Part shown: positions 35,132 through 45,852 of the stretch, piece after piece | Layout: every line of letters starts with the position of its first letter | How positions within the stretch are numbered: position 1 is the stretch's first letter | Assembly (NCBI GenBank): GCA_024734495.1 | Contig: JALMQS010000085.1 | Location: forward strand, 24,816,920 to 24,880,919 | Direction: 5' to 3' | DNA length: 64,000 bases | Source of the DNA: Forficula auricularia | Lineage: Eukaryota; Arthropoda; Insecta; Dermaptera; Forficulidae | Translations under genes and position numbers: made by a program | The notes under the pieces: model-generated | Told to the model about the DNA's origin: nothing | Database searches by the model: none | The model's input: only the letters and a program-made list of their open reading frames with translations

Positions 35132-35394
35132 AAGTAAAAATATTTTTTGAAAAATTATTCCTTACTATGAGTTATTTACTAGGTCACTTGTTTCACATGT
35201 AAGAAAAAAAGAGAGGGTATTTTCTCAATATATACCATATATTTCGGGCTGTCAACCCATCATCAGGAGAAACAGAATATATGCAATATATATATTGAGA
35301 AAAAATCGTCTCTCTTTTATTTCTTACATGTGAAACACGTGACCTAGTAAATAACTAATAGTAAATAATAATTTTCCAAAAAATATTTTTACTT
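35132..35394 (-). mobile_element. Ribozyme-bearing foldback element
   Basis: The arms aagtaaaaatattttttgaa... and ctaggtcac..ttcacatgtaagaaa are mirrored at 35315-35394. The ribozyme motif lies at the centre on the minus strand, using one arm for part of its stem I. No clear target duplication was found. Confidence 0.65.
35221..35272 (-). ncRNA. Hammerhead-like ribozyme with complete stems I, II and III
   Basis: Minus strand: stem I UUUCUC, CUGAUGA, extra U, stem II GGGUU-GAC-AGCCC, GAAA, stem III UAUAU-GGU-AUAUA, UU, stem I GAGAAA. This is the only copy with a stem III long enough to work as a monomer. All core residues except for the extra U between CUGAUGA and stem II are canonical. The predicted cleavage is after UU, before GAGAAA. 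Confidence 0.7.
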
Positions 35395-36347
35395 TTTTTC
35401 TATTAAATTACAGACTTTTTTGCTTTTATACCATACATTTAAATTATTACTTGATTGCAGCAATGTTTTGAAAATGTTTTATTTCTATTGTAGTCCATTA
35501 TAAACTACACTAAAGCCCCATCTTCTTGAAGTGGAGTAAACTTCTAATTCTAAAAATGCATATTTATTACCTATATGACACATTTTCTCCACCGCAAAAT
35601 AGCATATTTTTTCCATTTGAAAATTGTTTCTAGAAAATGTATTATATGCTTCTAAAACTGAAATAAATAAAAATAAAACACAAATACTTTGCACTAGGTC
35701 GAGCCCAATTTCGAATTGCCGCTCTTAACAATTTAATTACGGGCGGCCCACGTTGGGAAACACTGCTATAGACCCATTTTAAACTTTAATCGACCCCCAA
35801 GGGTCCAGCTGGATCTCGTTTGGAATCTCTGCTCCAAAGTGATCAAGTTAATAATATGAAAAAAAGAAATTGTTAATGATTATACTAAACCAGGGGTGTC
35901 CAACCTTTTGGCTTACACGGGCAGCATTTGAATAAAAAACATGCCTCGGGCCGCAGATAAAATATCCTAATTCTATTGATATTTTTTAATAAAACAAATA
36001 GAGTTAATAATGTAGAATAATGGTATCCACCATGACAAAGAATCAAAAATATCCTAAAAATATTTATATCTAATAAAAAATTGAGTCAAAACATGACAAA
36101 ATTGTGATTATTTTTTCGGAAATATATTTTTTCACATTCAAGATTTAAATCTGCCCTTTTATTTTTCGAAAAATTTTTAGGAGATTGTCCAATACCTTCT
36201 TATTTTAAAAAACAAAAAAGAATTAGGTCAAATTGTATCAGATATGTTTTCCAGTAAGTATATAAAAATCTTAATTTTTTATTGTTAAGGATAAATAAAT
36301 TGAATTTGATTCCTTCCAGCAATTTATTTTGTTATTCAAATGGTCAA

Positions 36348-36391
36348 TCCAAATATTTCGAGAGTGTTCTCAGCATCTCCTCCTCAGTGGA
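36348..36391 (-). ncRNA. Hammerhead-like ribozyme motif, core intact (left arm)
   Basis: Minus strand: stem I UCCA, CUGAGGA, extra G, stem II GAGA...UCUC, GAAA, U-A-U, U, stem I UGGA. Stem III is the palindrome AUAU, suited to pairing between two molecules. Confidence 0.65.
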
Positions 36392-36499
36392 AACCACTCC
36401 CCAACAATGTGCAGTGCTGACCTTATCAGTTTGTACAGAACATTGATAAAGCTTGATCACACAACACACACATATATATATATATATATTAACACACAC

Positions 36500-36531
<32 letters not shown>

Positions 36532-36600
36532 TGTGTGATGAAGCTTTTATCAATGCTCTGTAAAAACTGATGGGGTCGGCACATTGGCGGGGGAGTGGCT

Positions 36601-36644
36601 TCCACTGAGGAAGAGATGCTGAGAACACTCTCGAAATATTTGGA
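36601..36644 (+). ncRNA. Hammerhead-like ribozyme motif, core intact (right arm)
   Basis: Same motif as 36348-36391 on the other strand: UCCA, CUGAGGA, extra A, GAGA...UCUC, GAAA, UAUU, UGGA. The only core-adjacent difference between the arms is the extra base (A here, G there), consistent with that base being unpaired. Confidence 0.65.
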
Positions 36645-37479
36645 TTAACCATTTGAATAACAAAATAAATTACTGGAAAGAAGCAAATTCAATTTATTTA
36701 TCCTTAACAATAAAAAATTAATATATCCAGTACACACCAAGCCAGCAAAATTCTTATAAAAATCTTAACGTTTTAAAGAAATGTATAATTTTATGTCGGG
36801 CTTTATTCATTGGAGTTGCGGGCCTCGGGTTGGACAACCCTGTACTAAACCAAATTGAATAAACATAATAATAGACACGAGAATTATTTAAGTTCACAAA
36901 ACCAATTTGATTAATGACGAGAACATTAACTGGAATAAAAATATCGATTTCAGTTTGAAATGTATGTTGTCTGGACCGTTTGTACGTTTAGGGGAGCCCG
37001 TTCGATTCCCGACAACGTCTAGGGAGCTCGAGAGGTTAGGTCAGTGCCGAGCTGCATATACTGCAGGGGTACACTCAATCGATAACTCATTTTCAGTTCC
37101 GAAATGGGTGCACTTGAACTAAATCACGAGGATAAACAACAGGAAAATAGAAATAATGGAAACGTACAGTGAAACCAAGGAAAATAGAATAAAGAAAAAA
37201 TATCAAAGTGTTAGATGAAATAGAAAATAAGCAAAAATTAATGTTCATTAAGCTTTTATTTACTTTTATAGTTAAGTTAATTTTAACAATTTTAGCTGAA
37301 TTGATTGATTAGGATTGAAAGAAAATATCTAAATGAACTACAATAGTACATATTAGAGTATGGTTAAATCATACATAATCTTATATTAAGAATTTCAATT
37401 AATAAATTAATATAATTTTCGGTCTTGATAAATGCCCTTGTTTCATCTTAGAAGCGTTTCTGATATTTCTATTTTTTAA

Positions 37480-37713
37480 ATGAAACTTTTTTAGCGACGT
37501 ATCTGTTTGATTTTTTTTGTTACAATAAAGGGGAAATTACTCAATAGGGGGGGGAAATACATTTTTTTAAAACCCACTAATGACAAATAAAATTTAAATT
37601 ATTATTTTAAAATTCACAAATAGTTCATGATAAATAAAATTTATTAAAATTAGGAAATATAAATTATTTAGCCGTAGATGTTATTTTTATATAATGGGTA
37701 AATGTTTCACTTC
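37480..37713. mobile_element. GAAGTGAAACTTC-family MITE, copy 3
   Basis: Tgaaacttttttagcgacgt at the left and aatgtttcacttc at the right are the family ends. Inside are ttacaataaaggggaaat and two shortened copies of the 65-bp unit seen in the 34341 copy. Confidence 0.65.
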
Positions 37714-38090
37714 CTCCGTGAGCTTATGTGGATGAGGCTCACACATATTTTTTATAGAACCATGGAATACCTATGTTTTATAGTGGAGTAAAATTAGTAA
37801 TCAACAACATAAATCCTTCTTGTTGTAAGTAACACGCGATTCAAAATTCGATAAAAAAATCTTAGACTCAAATTAGAAATAAATCAAACTTATTTTTTGC
37901 TAAGTCTTGTATGACTTCTAAAGATTGAAGTTTTCTTTCTGTTCTCTCTGTTCTCCTTTACGAGTTTCTTAAAACATCATTCCCGAAAGGATAAAATTAT
38001 CATTAAGCTTTTATATGAAATATCAGTTCAATAACTGATAATGAACTCCGAGGGGTGAACCGCGATTGGAATTATGTGGAATTATATTGG

Positions 38091-38600
38091 AAAACCCATA
38101 GGTGCTATGGTCATGAAATTTTTTTTTATTCATTTGTTTGTATGATTCTGTATAGTTGATTTAATTTACTCTGTATTTTTTATATTGAATAAAATAGTTT
38201 ATAAATTAATAAAGTAAAGGGTGTGTAGTTTCACAGTGAATGAAATAAAACTCAAAGAGGTTTATACAAACTCAATATATTTCGGATTATTAGTCCATCA
38301 TCAGGAGTTTACAAGTTAAAACTAATAATAATTGAACGAGTGACTCACAATTTTTAACATCCAAATCAAATGTACCAATATAACAAAATATAACATTCAA
38401 ATCTTACATACCAACATAACACAAGAAAAACATTAATAAAAAGATTTAAAAAACTGTTTTAGAAATATTTTTCTTTTTTAGTTTTTTATTATTTTCACTG
38501 TGAAACTACACACCCTTTACTTTATTAATTAATATCATGTTTCACCTAAAACCTACATCACTTTCCCTAAGTAAAAATAATTTATATATAAAAAAAAAAA
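38091..38600. mobile_element. Ribozyme-bearing foldback inside a MITE
   Basis: The arms attaataaagtaaagggtgt (38205-38240) and complement (38494-38529) enclose a ribozyme motif. The right arm is followed by the tail module atgtttcacctaaaacctac, shared with 49813 and 56951. The host phrase atattgg / atattttgg flanks it, probably as an imperfect duplication. Confidence 0.7.
38268..38310 (-). ncRNA. Hammerhead-like ribozyme motif, core intact, strong stem I
   Basis: Minus strand: stem I AAACUC, CUGAUGA, extra U, stem II GGA...UCC, GAAA, UAUAUU, stem I GAGUUU. Stem I is a perfect 6-bp helix. The AUAUAU palindrome replaces stem III. This is one of the best preserved copies. Confidence 0.7.
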
Positions 38601-39114
38601 TATTTTGGAATTCATTAGATAATGACCCTCTTCTATTGTCTTCTACTTGGAAATGAAAGTGGAAGTGGGTATACACGATTTTAGGTCGCGGTTCGCCCCT
38701 CGATGAACTCTAACTTCCGAAACTTTTCAAAAATTTTTAATTATCGAAGAAAATATATAATTTATATTTTTCCTAGTTCTTCAAATTTTTCTTCCATTCT
38801 TTTTTTGGCTTTCGAAATTATTATTATTATTTTTTTTTTTTTTGATTGAAGAAAGTTTTTTCTTGGGTCTATTTTGAGTTTTTCTAAATTAAATTATCTT
38901 CTTCTTCTGGAAGAAAATTTTTATTTTTTATTTTTTAAATTAAAAATTAAATTTATTTTCATAGAATTAGTAAACATGGCTGCGAAAAATTATAGGCAGT
39001 GTAGGGAACTTTTTTTTTTTTTGTTAGCATCGGATACTATTATCATATTTAGCCAGTTTCTATTGACTATAATAGATTTACCATCAGTTAGTAGTGTTAG
39101 TGAGGGAGCCGAGT

Positions 39115-39240
39115 TTTAGCAGGTCAAATTGTGTCCGCGAGCAAGGCCTGAACTTGAGCCTCCCGCTTCAATATCGTCATCAAGACAACGATGCAGAACC
39201 GGTGCTCTAGCGCGCGCGGTTACTCGACTTCCCTAAATGA
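39115..39240 (-). repeat. Possible tRNA-related SINE fragment
   Basis: The minus strand reads ggaagtcgagtaaccgcgcg then ctagagcaccggttctgc and gctcaagttcaggcc, which loosely resembles A- and B-box spacing. No poly-A-like tail or target duplication was found. It is GC-rich against an AT-rich background. Confidence 0.3.
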
Positions 39241-39244
39241 ATAA

Positions 39245-40390
39245 AATAAGAACATGAGAAATGAATGAATAAAAATTTCGTAAGGTGATTGAAAGGCAAA
39301 ATAATAATGTATTTGACATCCGACTAAACTAAACTGATCTCGTACATGATAATCGATTTAAATAATAACTACAACTCAATAATTAATATCATCCAGTTTT
39401 GCTCCATGTAATCGATATATTTTAACTATCTTGATATAAATAAATTTCAAAATTAAAAATGGAAATTTCAATTTTATTCATTGTAATGGTAAAACTTCAA
39501 TGTGCAAGAGAGCCAAATGAATATTAGTCACGCAAAACATGAAACAACAGAATATTTTCGTTAGGATGATTATTAATGATAAGGCAAATAAGCTATTAAA
39601 ATAATTATCTCAAGTATATTACAAATACATCCTATTTGTATATATGGATAAACTAATTATTTTAAAATAAAATTTGTTTTTAGAAAGATTACGGGGAGCT
39701 TGTTAATAATGATGACATATGCTGTGTAAAAGACATTAGTAAAAGACATATGGTGATTATTAATTAGAATAGTTAAAATAATTGCACATGAATTTACTAC
39801 ATTATTAAACAATTAAAATAAATAACTTATATTTAGTTAAATAATCTTGGCTTTCAGGTTTTTAAAATTTGAAAAAAAGACACAATATTTTTCAATATTA
39901 ATTATAAAAAGATGGTCTCTCATTTGCAAATTTTGAACAATTTATCAATTTATAGCATAATATGCAAAATATAATCACCTTCCTAAAAAATAATGATATA
40001 CACTCCGGTGCAAAAAAATCGAGCCACCACTAAAAACTTGATTAAATAGTAAATCATTTTTGATTTTTTCACAAGTACATTATTGAAATTGTACTTGCCA
40101 CTTGTTGACTTATCCCTTGATTAATTAGGTTCAAATCGCTTAACCGGAAGTTCTTAGTACTTATGATGTTTTCAGGGTTCTTTTTCTTAAAAAGGGTAAA
40201 AACTTTATTTTTTAAATTTTCAGTATTTATCAAGAATAAAATATTCTTTGTGGTTTATAATTGTTTATTAAAATAATACCAGGGAGGAAAGTTTATATTA
40301 TATTCACATCCCGGACACGGCATATAGTATTATTAATATCCGTCTTTAAAAAACAAAATGAAAATAAATCAATTTAAATTTATTTAATTT
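39245..40390. other. AT-rich stretch, nothing recognised
   Basis: No exon, RNA gene or clear repeat border. Confidence 0.4.
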
Positions 40391-40394
40391 TCAT

Positions 40395-40492
40395 TGAAAA
40401 TATTTTGTTTTGGTGAAAGTAGCAGAGTTATTGATTCATAAAGAGAAATCAATGAGGTTGTCCTCTGCTTGATGCAAATAACATTTACATCA
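40395..40492 (+). repeat. Family A repeat, partial copy
   Basis: Attttgttttggtgaaagta, gcagagttattgattcataa and aggttgtcctctgcttgatg match the family A order. Confidence 0.7.
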
Positions 40493-40499
40493 GGGGCGG

Positions 40500-41440
40500 G
40501 AGGATACTTTTCAGCCAGAGGATGCTGTCCGAAAAAGGACCCTTCATTTTTGAAAATTGTATTTTATTATTCACAAAATTCATCGATAACCGCTTAATAT
40601 AATTTTTCAAATTTCACATTAGATTTTTTTCATTTGATATTAAAGACAGAGCAGACAGTCTATCTTCACTTTGACTATTCCCAGGGGCTAGTAAAAATAA
40701 TCCACCTTTCTATCTTAGAGGCTCTGTCTGAGTACTTTCAATAAATAATTTTTTGGTTGCTATAAAAAAATAAGTTTGAATGTAAAAAATTACGATACCT
40801 ATGGTTTGTGTGTTCGGCTTGCACTTAGCCTCTTTGTTTTTATTAATATTTATCTACCAAATTAAACAATTGTTTTTGACGTTCTGATAATAATGTATTC
40901 AAAAAAACTTCTTTTTTTTTAATTTTCGAGCATCCAGTTTTTTTATATGTTCAAATAGATGATAGGCAGGGACGCCGTCAGGTCGCGCGGTAGCCATACC
41001 CTTAACGGATATGCCAATTCAGTTGTCTAAGTACCAGGGGCTCCCTGGATCGAGTTTTGGCTATTAACAAGCCTTCGCGTCAGTTTGTCTATAAAACAAT
41101 TTTATAATAAGGTAGACAAAATATTAATTAAAAAAAGAAGCTAAGTGCAATCAAATACTTCTGCCAAAACATCTTTTAGTTCATCATTCACAATTATTTT
41201 TTTTGACGTCGAGTACCTACATGTAAACAAATTTACTTTCAACCTTATAAAATCAAAGAATTTTTCATTAGATAGTGAAAATGATTCAAAAATGAAATCT
41301 GGAAAATTCTATTCATATTCTAACGTTAAAAAGTTCCATAAATTTTAAATTAAAGCTAAATCAAATTCATATATATGACACGATATGAAAATACTCTTGA
41401 CGTTCTGAGATTTTAGGGATCCATGGACCACACTCCACTG
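40500..41440. other. AT-rich stretch, no gene seen
   Basis: A GC-richer patch at 40965-41090 (gacgccgtcaggtcgcgcgg) has no matching partner here. The ORF at 41145-41348 is Ser/Phe/Lys-rich and unrecognised. Confidence 0.4.
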
Positions 41441-41494
41441 ATATACATATATTATGCCAAATATAAATATGTATATTTATAATTGATTTGTTTG

Positions 41495-41535
41495 AGACTA
41501 TAGTTTCGAAAGTTTGACCTTCGTCATCAGTCTCA
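41495..41535 (-). ncRNA. Hammerhead-like motif, core intact, stem I shifted
   Basis: Minus strand: UUGAGA, CUGAUGA, extra C, stem II GAAGG...CUUUC, GAAA, CUAUAG, UCUCAA. The flanks pair perfectly, but the base before the 3' strand is G, which does not fit the UH cleavage rule. This copy may be inactive or use another register. Confidence 0.5.
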
Positions 41536-41593
41536 ATTATAAATATTTTATCTGTTATTTCTCATGGGTTCACTTACCCGATGTGATTTAGAC

Positions 41594-41969
41594 CAGTGGT
41601 TCTTAACTTTTTTAAGCTGCAACCCAAATTTGAGAAATATGTTCATGTCGCGATCCCCCGCCCCAGTCAAAAAAAATTAATTACCCTTTTTTAGATGATA
41701 CTTGAGAAATTTTCTTCAATTTTCAATGATGGCTTTTTATAACTCACATATAATATTATTTTGCAACAATTAATATCACCAAAAGTACTTTTCGATCTAA
41801 GGAAAATTTAATGAAAAAGAGCGTGTTTTTTATATTTTCATTTTTTATAGTATTGAATAAATCAAAATATATTTTTCTACTTATAAGTAATAAATAAAAT
41901 ACTTGATTAACGACGCTGCGCGACCCAAAGAATATGCTTTGCGACCCAATTTTGGGTTAAGAACCACTG
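41594..41969. mobile_element. hAT MITE with CAGTGGTTCTTAAC termini
   Basis: The ends cagtggttcttaac and gttaagaaccactg are inverted, and ATTTAGAC is duplicated exactly at 41586-41593 and 41970-41977. Both are hAT hallmarks. The body is non-coding. Confidence 0.93.
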
Positions 41970-42052
41970 ATTTAGACAAACAAAAGGAATTTTTTTATAT
42001 CCAATTGGATAATTGAATCCATGAGAAGAAATAACAGATGAAATATTTATAA

Positions 42053-42100
42053 TTAAATGACTGATGATGAAGGGCAAACTTTCGAAACTATAATAGTCTC
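42053..42100 (+). ncRNA. Hammerhead-like motif, core intact (right arm)
   Basis: CUGAUGA, extra U, stem II GAAGG...CUUUC (one G-U), GAAA, CUAUAAUAGUCUC. The mirror partner is 41495-41535. Stem I is weak because the upstream flank (aattaaatga) has drifted. Confidence 0.5.
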
Positions 42101-42163
42101 CAAGAAATAAATTATATATATGGTATATGTATATCTTTATTTGCACCAAGCATTGATTTCTCT

Positions 42164-42466
42164 AGGCGACTGTGGGTCAGTGGTTAGAGTGACGGGCCGC
42201 TGACCTGAAATACGCTGGTTCGAGACTGAGTCTCGGCAGATCAGATACTTGCAGCCGCCTCCTCTTGGAAAGCAATGGCAACCTACCAAGAGTATATAAT
42301 AATATAATTGCCTAGTAACCTCTTCAAACTAGCCGTTCGGTACCGACGTTAAAAAGTAGGTCCCGTATATCTGTGTAAAAACAGCTAAACACACTCAGTA
42401 CAGGTATATGTGGAGAGGAGCCAAAACGTCAGGGAGACCTGATATGGCACTTAAAAGAAGAAGAAG
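42164..42466 (+). mobile_element. tRNA-derived SINE with 12-bp target duplication
   Basis: The head has an A-box-like segment (gggtcagtggttagagtg, about 42174-42191) and a B box, ggttcgagact (42217-42227). These are the polymerase III promoter elements of tRNA genes. The middle has tcttggaaagcaatggcaac and the end is a (GAA)n tail. ATTGATTTCTCT is duplicated exactly at 42152-42163 and 42467-42478, inside a family A repeat. The (GAA)n tail matches that of the LINE fragment at 22925-23385, so that LINE type may have supplied the mobilising enzyme; this is inference. Confidence 0.92.
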
Positions 42467-42619
42467 ATTGATTTCTCTTTATACAATTTCCAATTTAATG
42501 TTGGATTATTTTTAATGCAGATTAAGTGAAATAGTGTGGTGTGCGCTAATGAAGTTTTCAGTAATTAATATCTAAGATTATAAGAATGTTTGGGAATTAT
42601 ATATATAAAAAACGCGTGA

Positions 42620-42915
42620 CCTAATTCAATTGTTCTGGGTTATCTGTTGACCGATGCTTATCTAGTGATGTACAGATTGTATCTGAACCGAATAGACATA
42701 TATGCTGTGGCCAGAGCATGCGCATTATGCAGCAGAGACTCTGCAAAGCAAATTGGCAACAGTGGTCCATAAAGAAGTACCCTATCGATCTGCCGGGCGG
42801 AGGCTCGGGGATGAAGTCGCCGCCTCCACCATGAGGGAAACCCGACAATCCCAACTGCGGGGCCGGCGACTAGACGGGCAAAAAAGATGCTGCTATTTCA
42901 TAATATTGGATTAAA
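42620..42915. other. GC-richer patch, unassigned
   Basis: Overlapping ORFs on both strands (42621-42854 minus, 42702-42914 plus) arise from a short GC-rich patch (gccgggcggaggctcgggga). There is no recognised domain and no splice context. Confidence 0.3.
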
Positions 42916-42954
42916 TTTTCTTGTCGTTTTCGTTTTATTTATTTTTTTTTCTAG

Positions 42955-43930
42955 AAAAAATTCAGAGATGTTCAAATTCCTGTGAATTATTTAATTAAAA
43001 TGTTTGAAAAGGTGGAATGAATATATTTTTCTTTTTTATGAACTATACTTCATTCTATGTGTGAGGGATGGATGGGCAAAGTAAAATATGTTGAATAACG
43101 AGATAGAAAATGCTAGTTTTATTAAATTCATAATATGTTTGAAAAGGTGAAATGAATACAATTTTCTACTTTGTCTATTATACTTCCTTATAAAGTCGGA
43201 GAAGAATAGGTAGAACTTTATGATTAATAAGATACGAAATAATTATATCAAATTCAGAGATATTCAAATACATGTGAATTACGTATGTGGAATGAATATA
43301 TTTTTCTTTTATATGTACTATACTTTATGCTTCTTCTTCTTTCTTTTCGTGTCGATGGCAAAATATACTTCATGCTAAGAGTGAGGGATGAGCAAAGTAA
43401 AATTTTTTGAGTAACGAAATACAAAATATCAGTTACTTAAATTCAAATGTACGAATACTACTTAATTAAATTAGTAATGCAGCTGTTGAACCTTTTTTTG
43501 GTGATTAATTTGATTAAAATTTGAATTTTATTTAAATCACACATTGTTACCAAATTATAATTATTTATTGATGTAGTTATATTGTATTATTTGTTCGTGT
43601 TCAATAAATAATTATAATTAATTATGTGTGATTTAAATAAAAATTCAAATTTTACTTAATTAAATGTTTGAAAAGGTGAGTAATGTAGCTACTTTATGTA
43701 TTATACTACCTTTTAAAATCTGAAAAGAACAGGTGTAATTTTTGATTAACAAGATCCAAAATACTAATTATATTAAATTCAGAGATATTCAAATACATGT
43801 GAGTTACGTTTGTGGAATGATTGAAAGTGTGGAATTAATTAATTTTAGTGTAAATACTAAATATACTTTCTTCTAAAATTTAGGGATAGCTAGGGTAGAA
43901 TTTTTTAAGTAACAAGATATAAAATATGAA
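42955..43930. repeat. Long-period tandem repeat interrupted by a foldback
   Basis: The phrase aaattcagagatattcaaat recurs near 42957, 43248 and 43775, and atgtttgaaaaggtg near 42998, 43132 and 43663. They alternate with constant blocks containing gagggat(g)ggcaaagtaaaa and aataacgaga. This indicates a diverged array with a period of about 290 bp plus partial units. The 43510-43655 foldback splits one unit. A ttcttcttctttctt tract near 43333 may be a truncated (GAA)n-tailed SINE or LINE end in reverse. Confidence 0.6.
43510..43655. mobile_element. Foldback element, ttgattaaaatttgaattt family, copy 2
   Basis: The arms tgattaaaatttgaatttta and complement enclose aatcacaca...tgtgtgatt. Closely matches 23470-23665. 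Inserted in the long-period array. Confidence 0.65.
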
Positions 43931-44584
43931 TTAAGTAAAAAACCATTGAAAATACAAGGTACGAATAAAATTAATAAATAAGAAACTAAAAACGTAATTC
44001 TTTTAGGTGCATTTTCAAACACCATTTGGAAAACTTGTTGAATACTTAAGTTACTTTTTTGTAATCATTCAAGAGCATAGTTATTACATTTACATTATTA
44101 TATCAGCTCAAGGATCCTCAAAATGAATAAAATCATGCAAAGTGTGTTGTAAATTAACATTTGAATATTAAAATGGAGGGACCCAGAATTTGACTAAGTT
44201 AAATCGTAAAATTCTTCATAACAGATATGATTTCTCTCATGTTGAATAACACCCCAGACTTAGCTTAATAATCCAGTAACATGAAAAAAATTATTTAATC
44301 GAAGATGAGCCAAATCAAAATCAAAAAACAAAAAACAATTTTAGATTATCGCAAAGAGATTTTTTCCGATTAGTTTCATAAATATGCTGAATAACGAGAA
44401 ACTGAACCAATAGCTGATTCCAAAGGAAATATTTTTGCTTATGATAAACTTTTAAGAAGATCATATACCTACAAAATAAGTGTCGACCCAGTACTCGCAA
44501 CGTTTCTAATGAAATCTTCTTCAGGCTTATGAGAAAAGCATTTACTGGCAAGGGTATTTATCTAAAGAAGTGTATAATACACGA

Positions 44585-44640
44585 TCTAGAACCTGAGAAA
44601 CTCCAATTAAAGTCGAAACATCGCGATTGATAATGTGCTG
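44585..44640 (+). ncRNA. Degenerate hammerhead-like motif remnant
   Basis: CCTGAGAAACTCC then aattaaagtcgaaacatc and gcgattgataat. The 3' half matches 7828-7845. The 5' core has a shifted GA, so it is probably dead. Confidence 0.3.
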
Positions 44641-44763
44641 AGTTTACACATATTTTATTTATATAATCCTTTATTTTCTTCAAAGTTCTTAATTTAACTA
44701 TACTAGATGAAGGAGGAGGCATCAGCCAAAGATGGAATCACTGGGTTCAATAAAACACCTTTA

Positions 44764-44812
44764 ATGGGACGTTTCGGCCTGAATTTTATTTGGCCATCTT
44801 CAGTCATCATGA
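44764..44812 (-). ncRNA. Hammerhead-like ribozyme motif, core intact (left end)
   Basis: Minus strand: CUGAAGA, extra U, stem II GGCC...GGCC, GAAA, CGUC. ACGU is the palindromic stem III. Stem I flanks pair only partly (A-C next to the core). Confidence 0.55.
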
Positions 44813-45852
44813 GCCAACAGTTGCTTTCTTGATCTTAATGTGTGGAAACTTTTTTGGAATTTTTTCATAAGAGTTTGTATAATTTGATTGAATGAAAAAA
44901 TGCATGTGATTTAAAAGTAATTAGATTCTAATTTGGATTTTTTGTTTGTAAATAAATAATGATGGGATATATGATGACCTCAGATAAGGGTCAAATATCT
45001 AATTATAATGTAATATATAGAAAAGATTTATATAAACTCATTACTTTCATTCTGAAACTTTTGGGTCCAGGCACGTTATAAATTCGCATGAAGCTAAAAG
45101 AATTTTTATTTATTATATAAAGCTTGGTTAGATCACATATGTGTACCGCATTTTGTGTATAACTGTAAGTATAAATAACCAACTTGGTCAACTTATAATT
45201 TTTTATAAAAAAAATATATCAATTAACATCTGTATAAATTAGAATTGATAGATTGACGAGTGATGCCCTCTACGGGAGAAAAAGTAAAACTGACTAGATC
45301 AGCTCTCAATGGCAAATGCGAGCCATTCTCGCTTCTGGTCTCTTAGTTGAAAGTTGAAGTTTTTTTTATAACTGCACCTGCAGATTTTTTGATTATATTT
45401 GAATTGAGTTTAGAAGGAGAATCGTAAATTGAATATTGAATTGAAGTTTGTAATTGAAAGTGGAGAAATTGGAAATAGTGAATTGATTAAGGATCACCCT
45501 TAACTTTTAAATTGAATTTGGAGAAGTAACCAAACTTGAATCATACCATATCATATCATCGGACAAAAAACCAAGTGAATCGAATTGCCACAAGAAGTCT
45601 GCAATTCGCCACGCCAACGCCATTGTATTATATTTCATTCGTATGTACAAAAACCATTATTTCTATCATTAAAACCATTGTTAATATCATATCAAAAAAT
45701 CTTTGCTTTTATTTATTGAAGAAGGAGAAACACACCTTCCTTTATCTTAATTAAAGAAATACAGTCCACACCATTATCCTCAGTTCATTATCATATGATC
45801 AGGGAAATTTACAAATTTATACAACATCCATTTGTAAAAAAATTTTTTAGCC

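Larger units (their letters stand above)
36275..36754. mobile_element. Foldback with an intact ribozyme motif in each arm
   Basis: The palindrome (to about 36721) has a (CA)n/(TA)n centre, and a 33-bp tail (tatatccagtacacaccaag...) follows the right arm only. TATAAAAATCTTAA is duplicated at 36261-36274 and 36755-36768 (14 bp). Each arm carries the same 44-nt hammerhead-like motif, on opposite strands. Any full transcript of either strand therefore contains one sense ribozyme and one antisense copy. The ORFs here are microsatellite artefacts. Confidence 0.8.
35891..36842. mobile_element. hAT element with TACTAAAC duplication, interrupted
   Basis: The ends caggggtgtccaacc and ggttggacaaccctg are hAT-type inverted repeats, and tactaaac is duplicated exactly at 35883-35890 and 36843-36850. 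The body has no transposase ORF. A 480-bp foldback (36275-36754) sits inside it, so the original MITE was only about 460 bp. Confidence 0.92.
38049..38702. mobile_element. CGAGGGGTGAACC hAT-type MITE, copy 2, interrupted
   Basis: The termini cgaggggtgaaccgcga and tcgcggttcgcccctcg are flanked by an exact 8-bp duplication, atgaactc, at 38041-38048 and 38703-38710. A ~510-bp insertion (38091-38600) splits the body. Without it the remaining ~145 bp matches copies 782 and 46828. Confidence 0.9.
41446..42490. mobile_element. Family A ribozyme-bearing foldback with two later insertions
   Basis: Inverted arms (aatattttatctgttatttc at about 41545 and its complement at about 42025) each carry a hammerhead-like motif. 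A hAT MITE (41594-41969) sits between the arms. Beyond the right arm, the family A module is split by a SINE (42164-42466). Removing both restores one continuous element. Confidence 0.75.

Noticed and set aside
36329..36652. Two overlapping ORFs of 69 and 102 codons on opposite strands
   Set aside because: They read through the (CA)n/(TA)n centre and mirrored arms of a foldback; the His/Ile/Tyr repeats are microsatellite translation.
36960..37040. Possible tRNA gene (cgttcgattcccg)
   Set aside because: The bases around the T-loop-like word do not form a 5-bp T stem and no matching anticodon arm is present.
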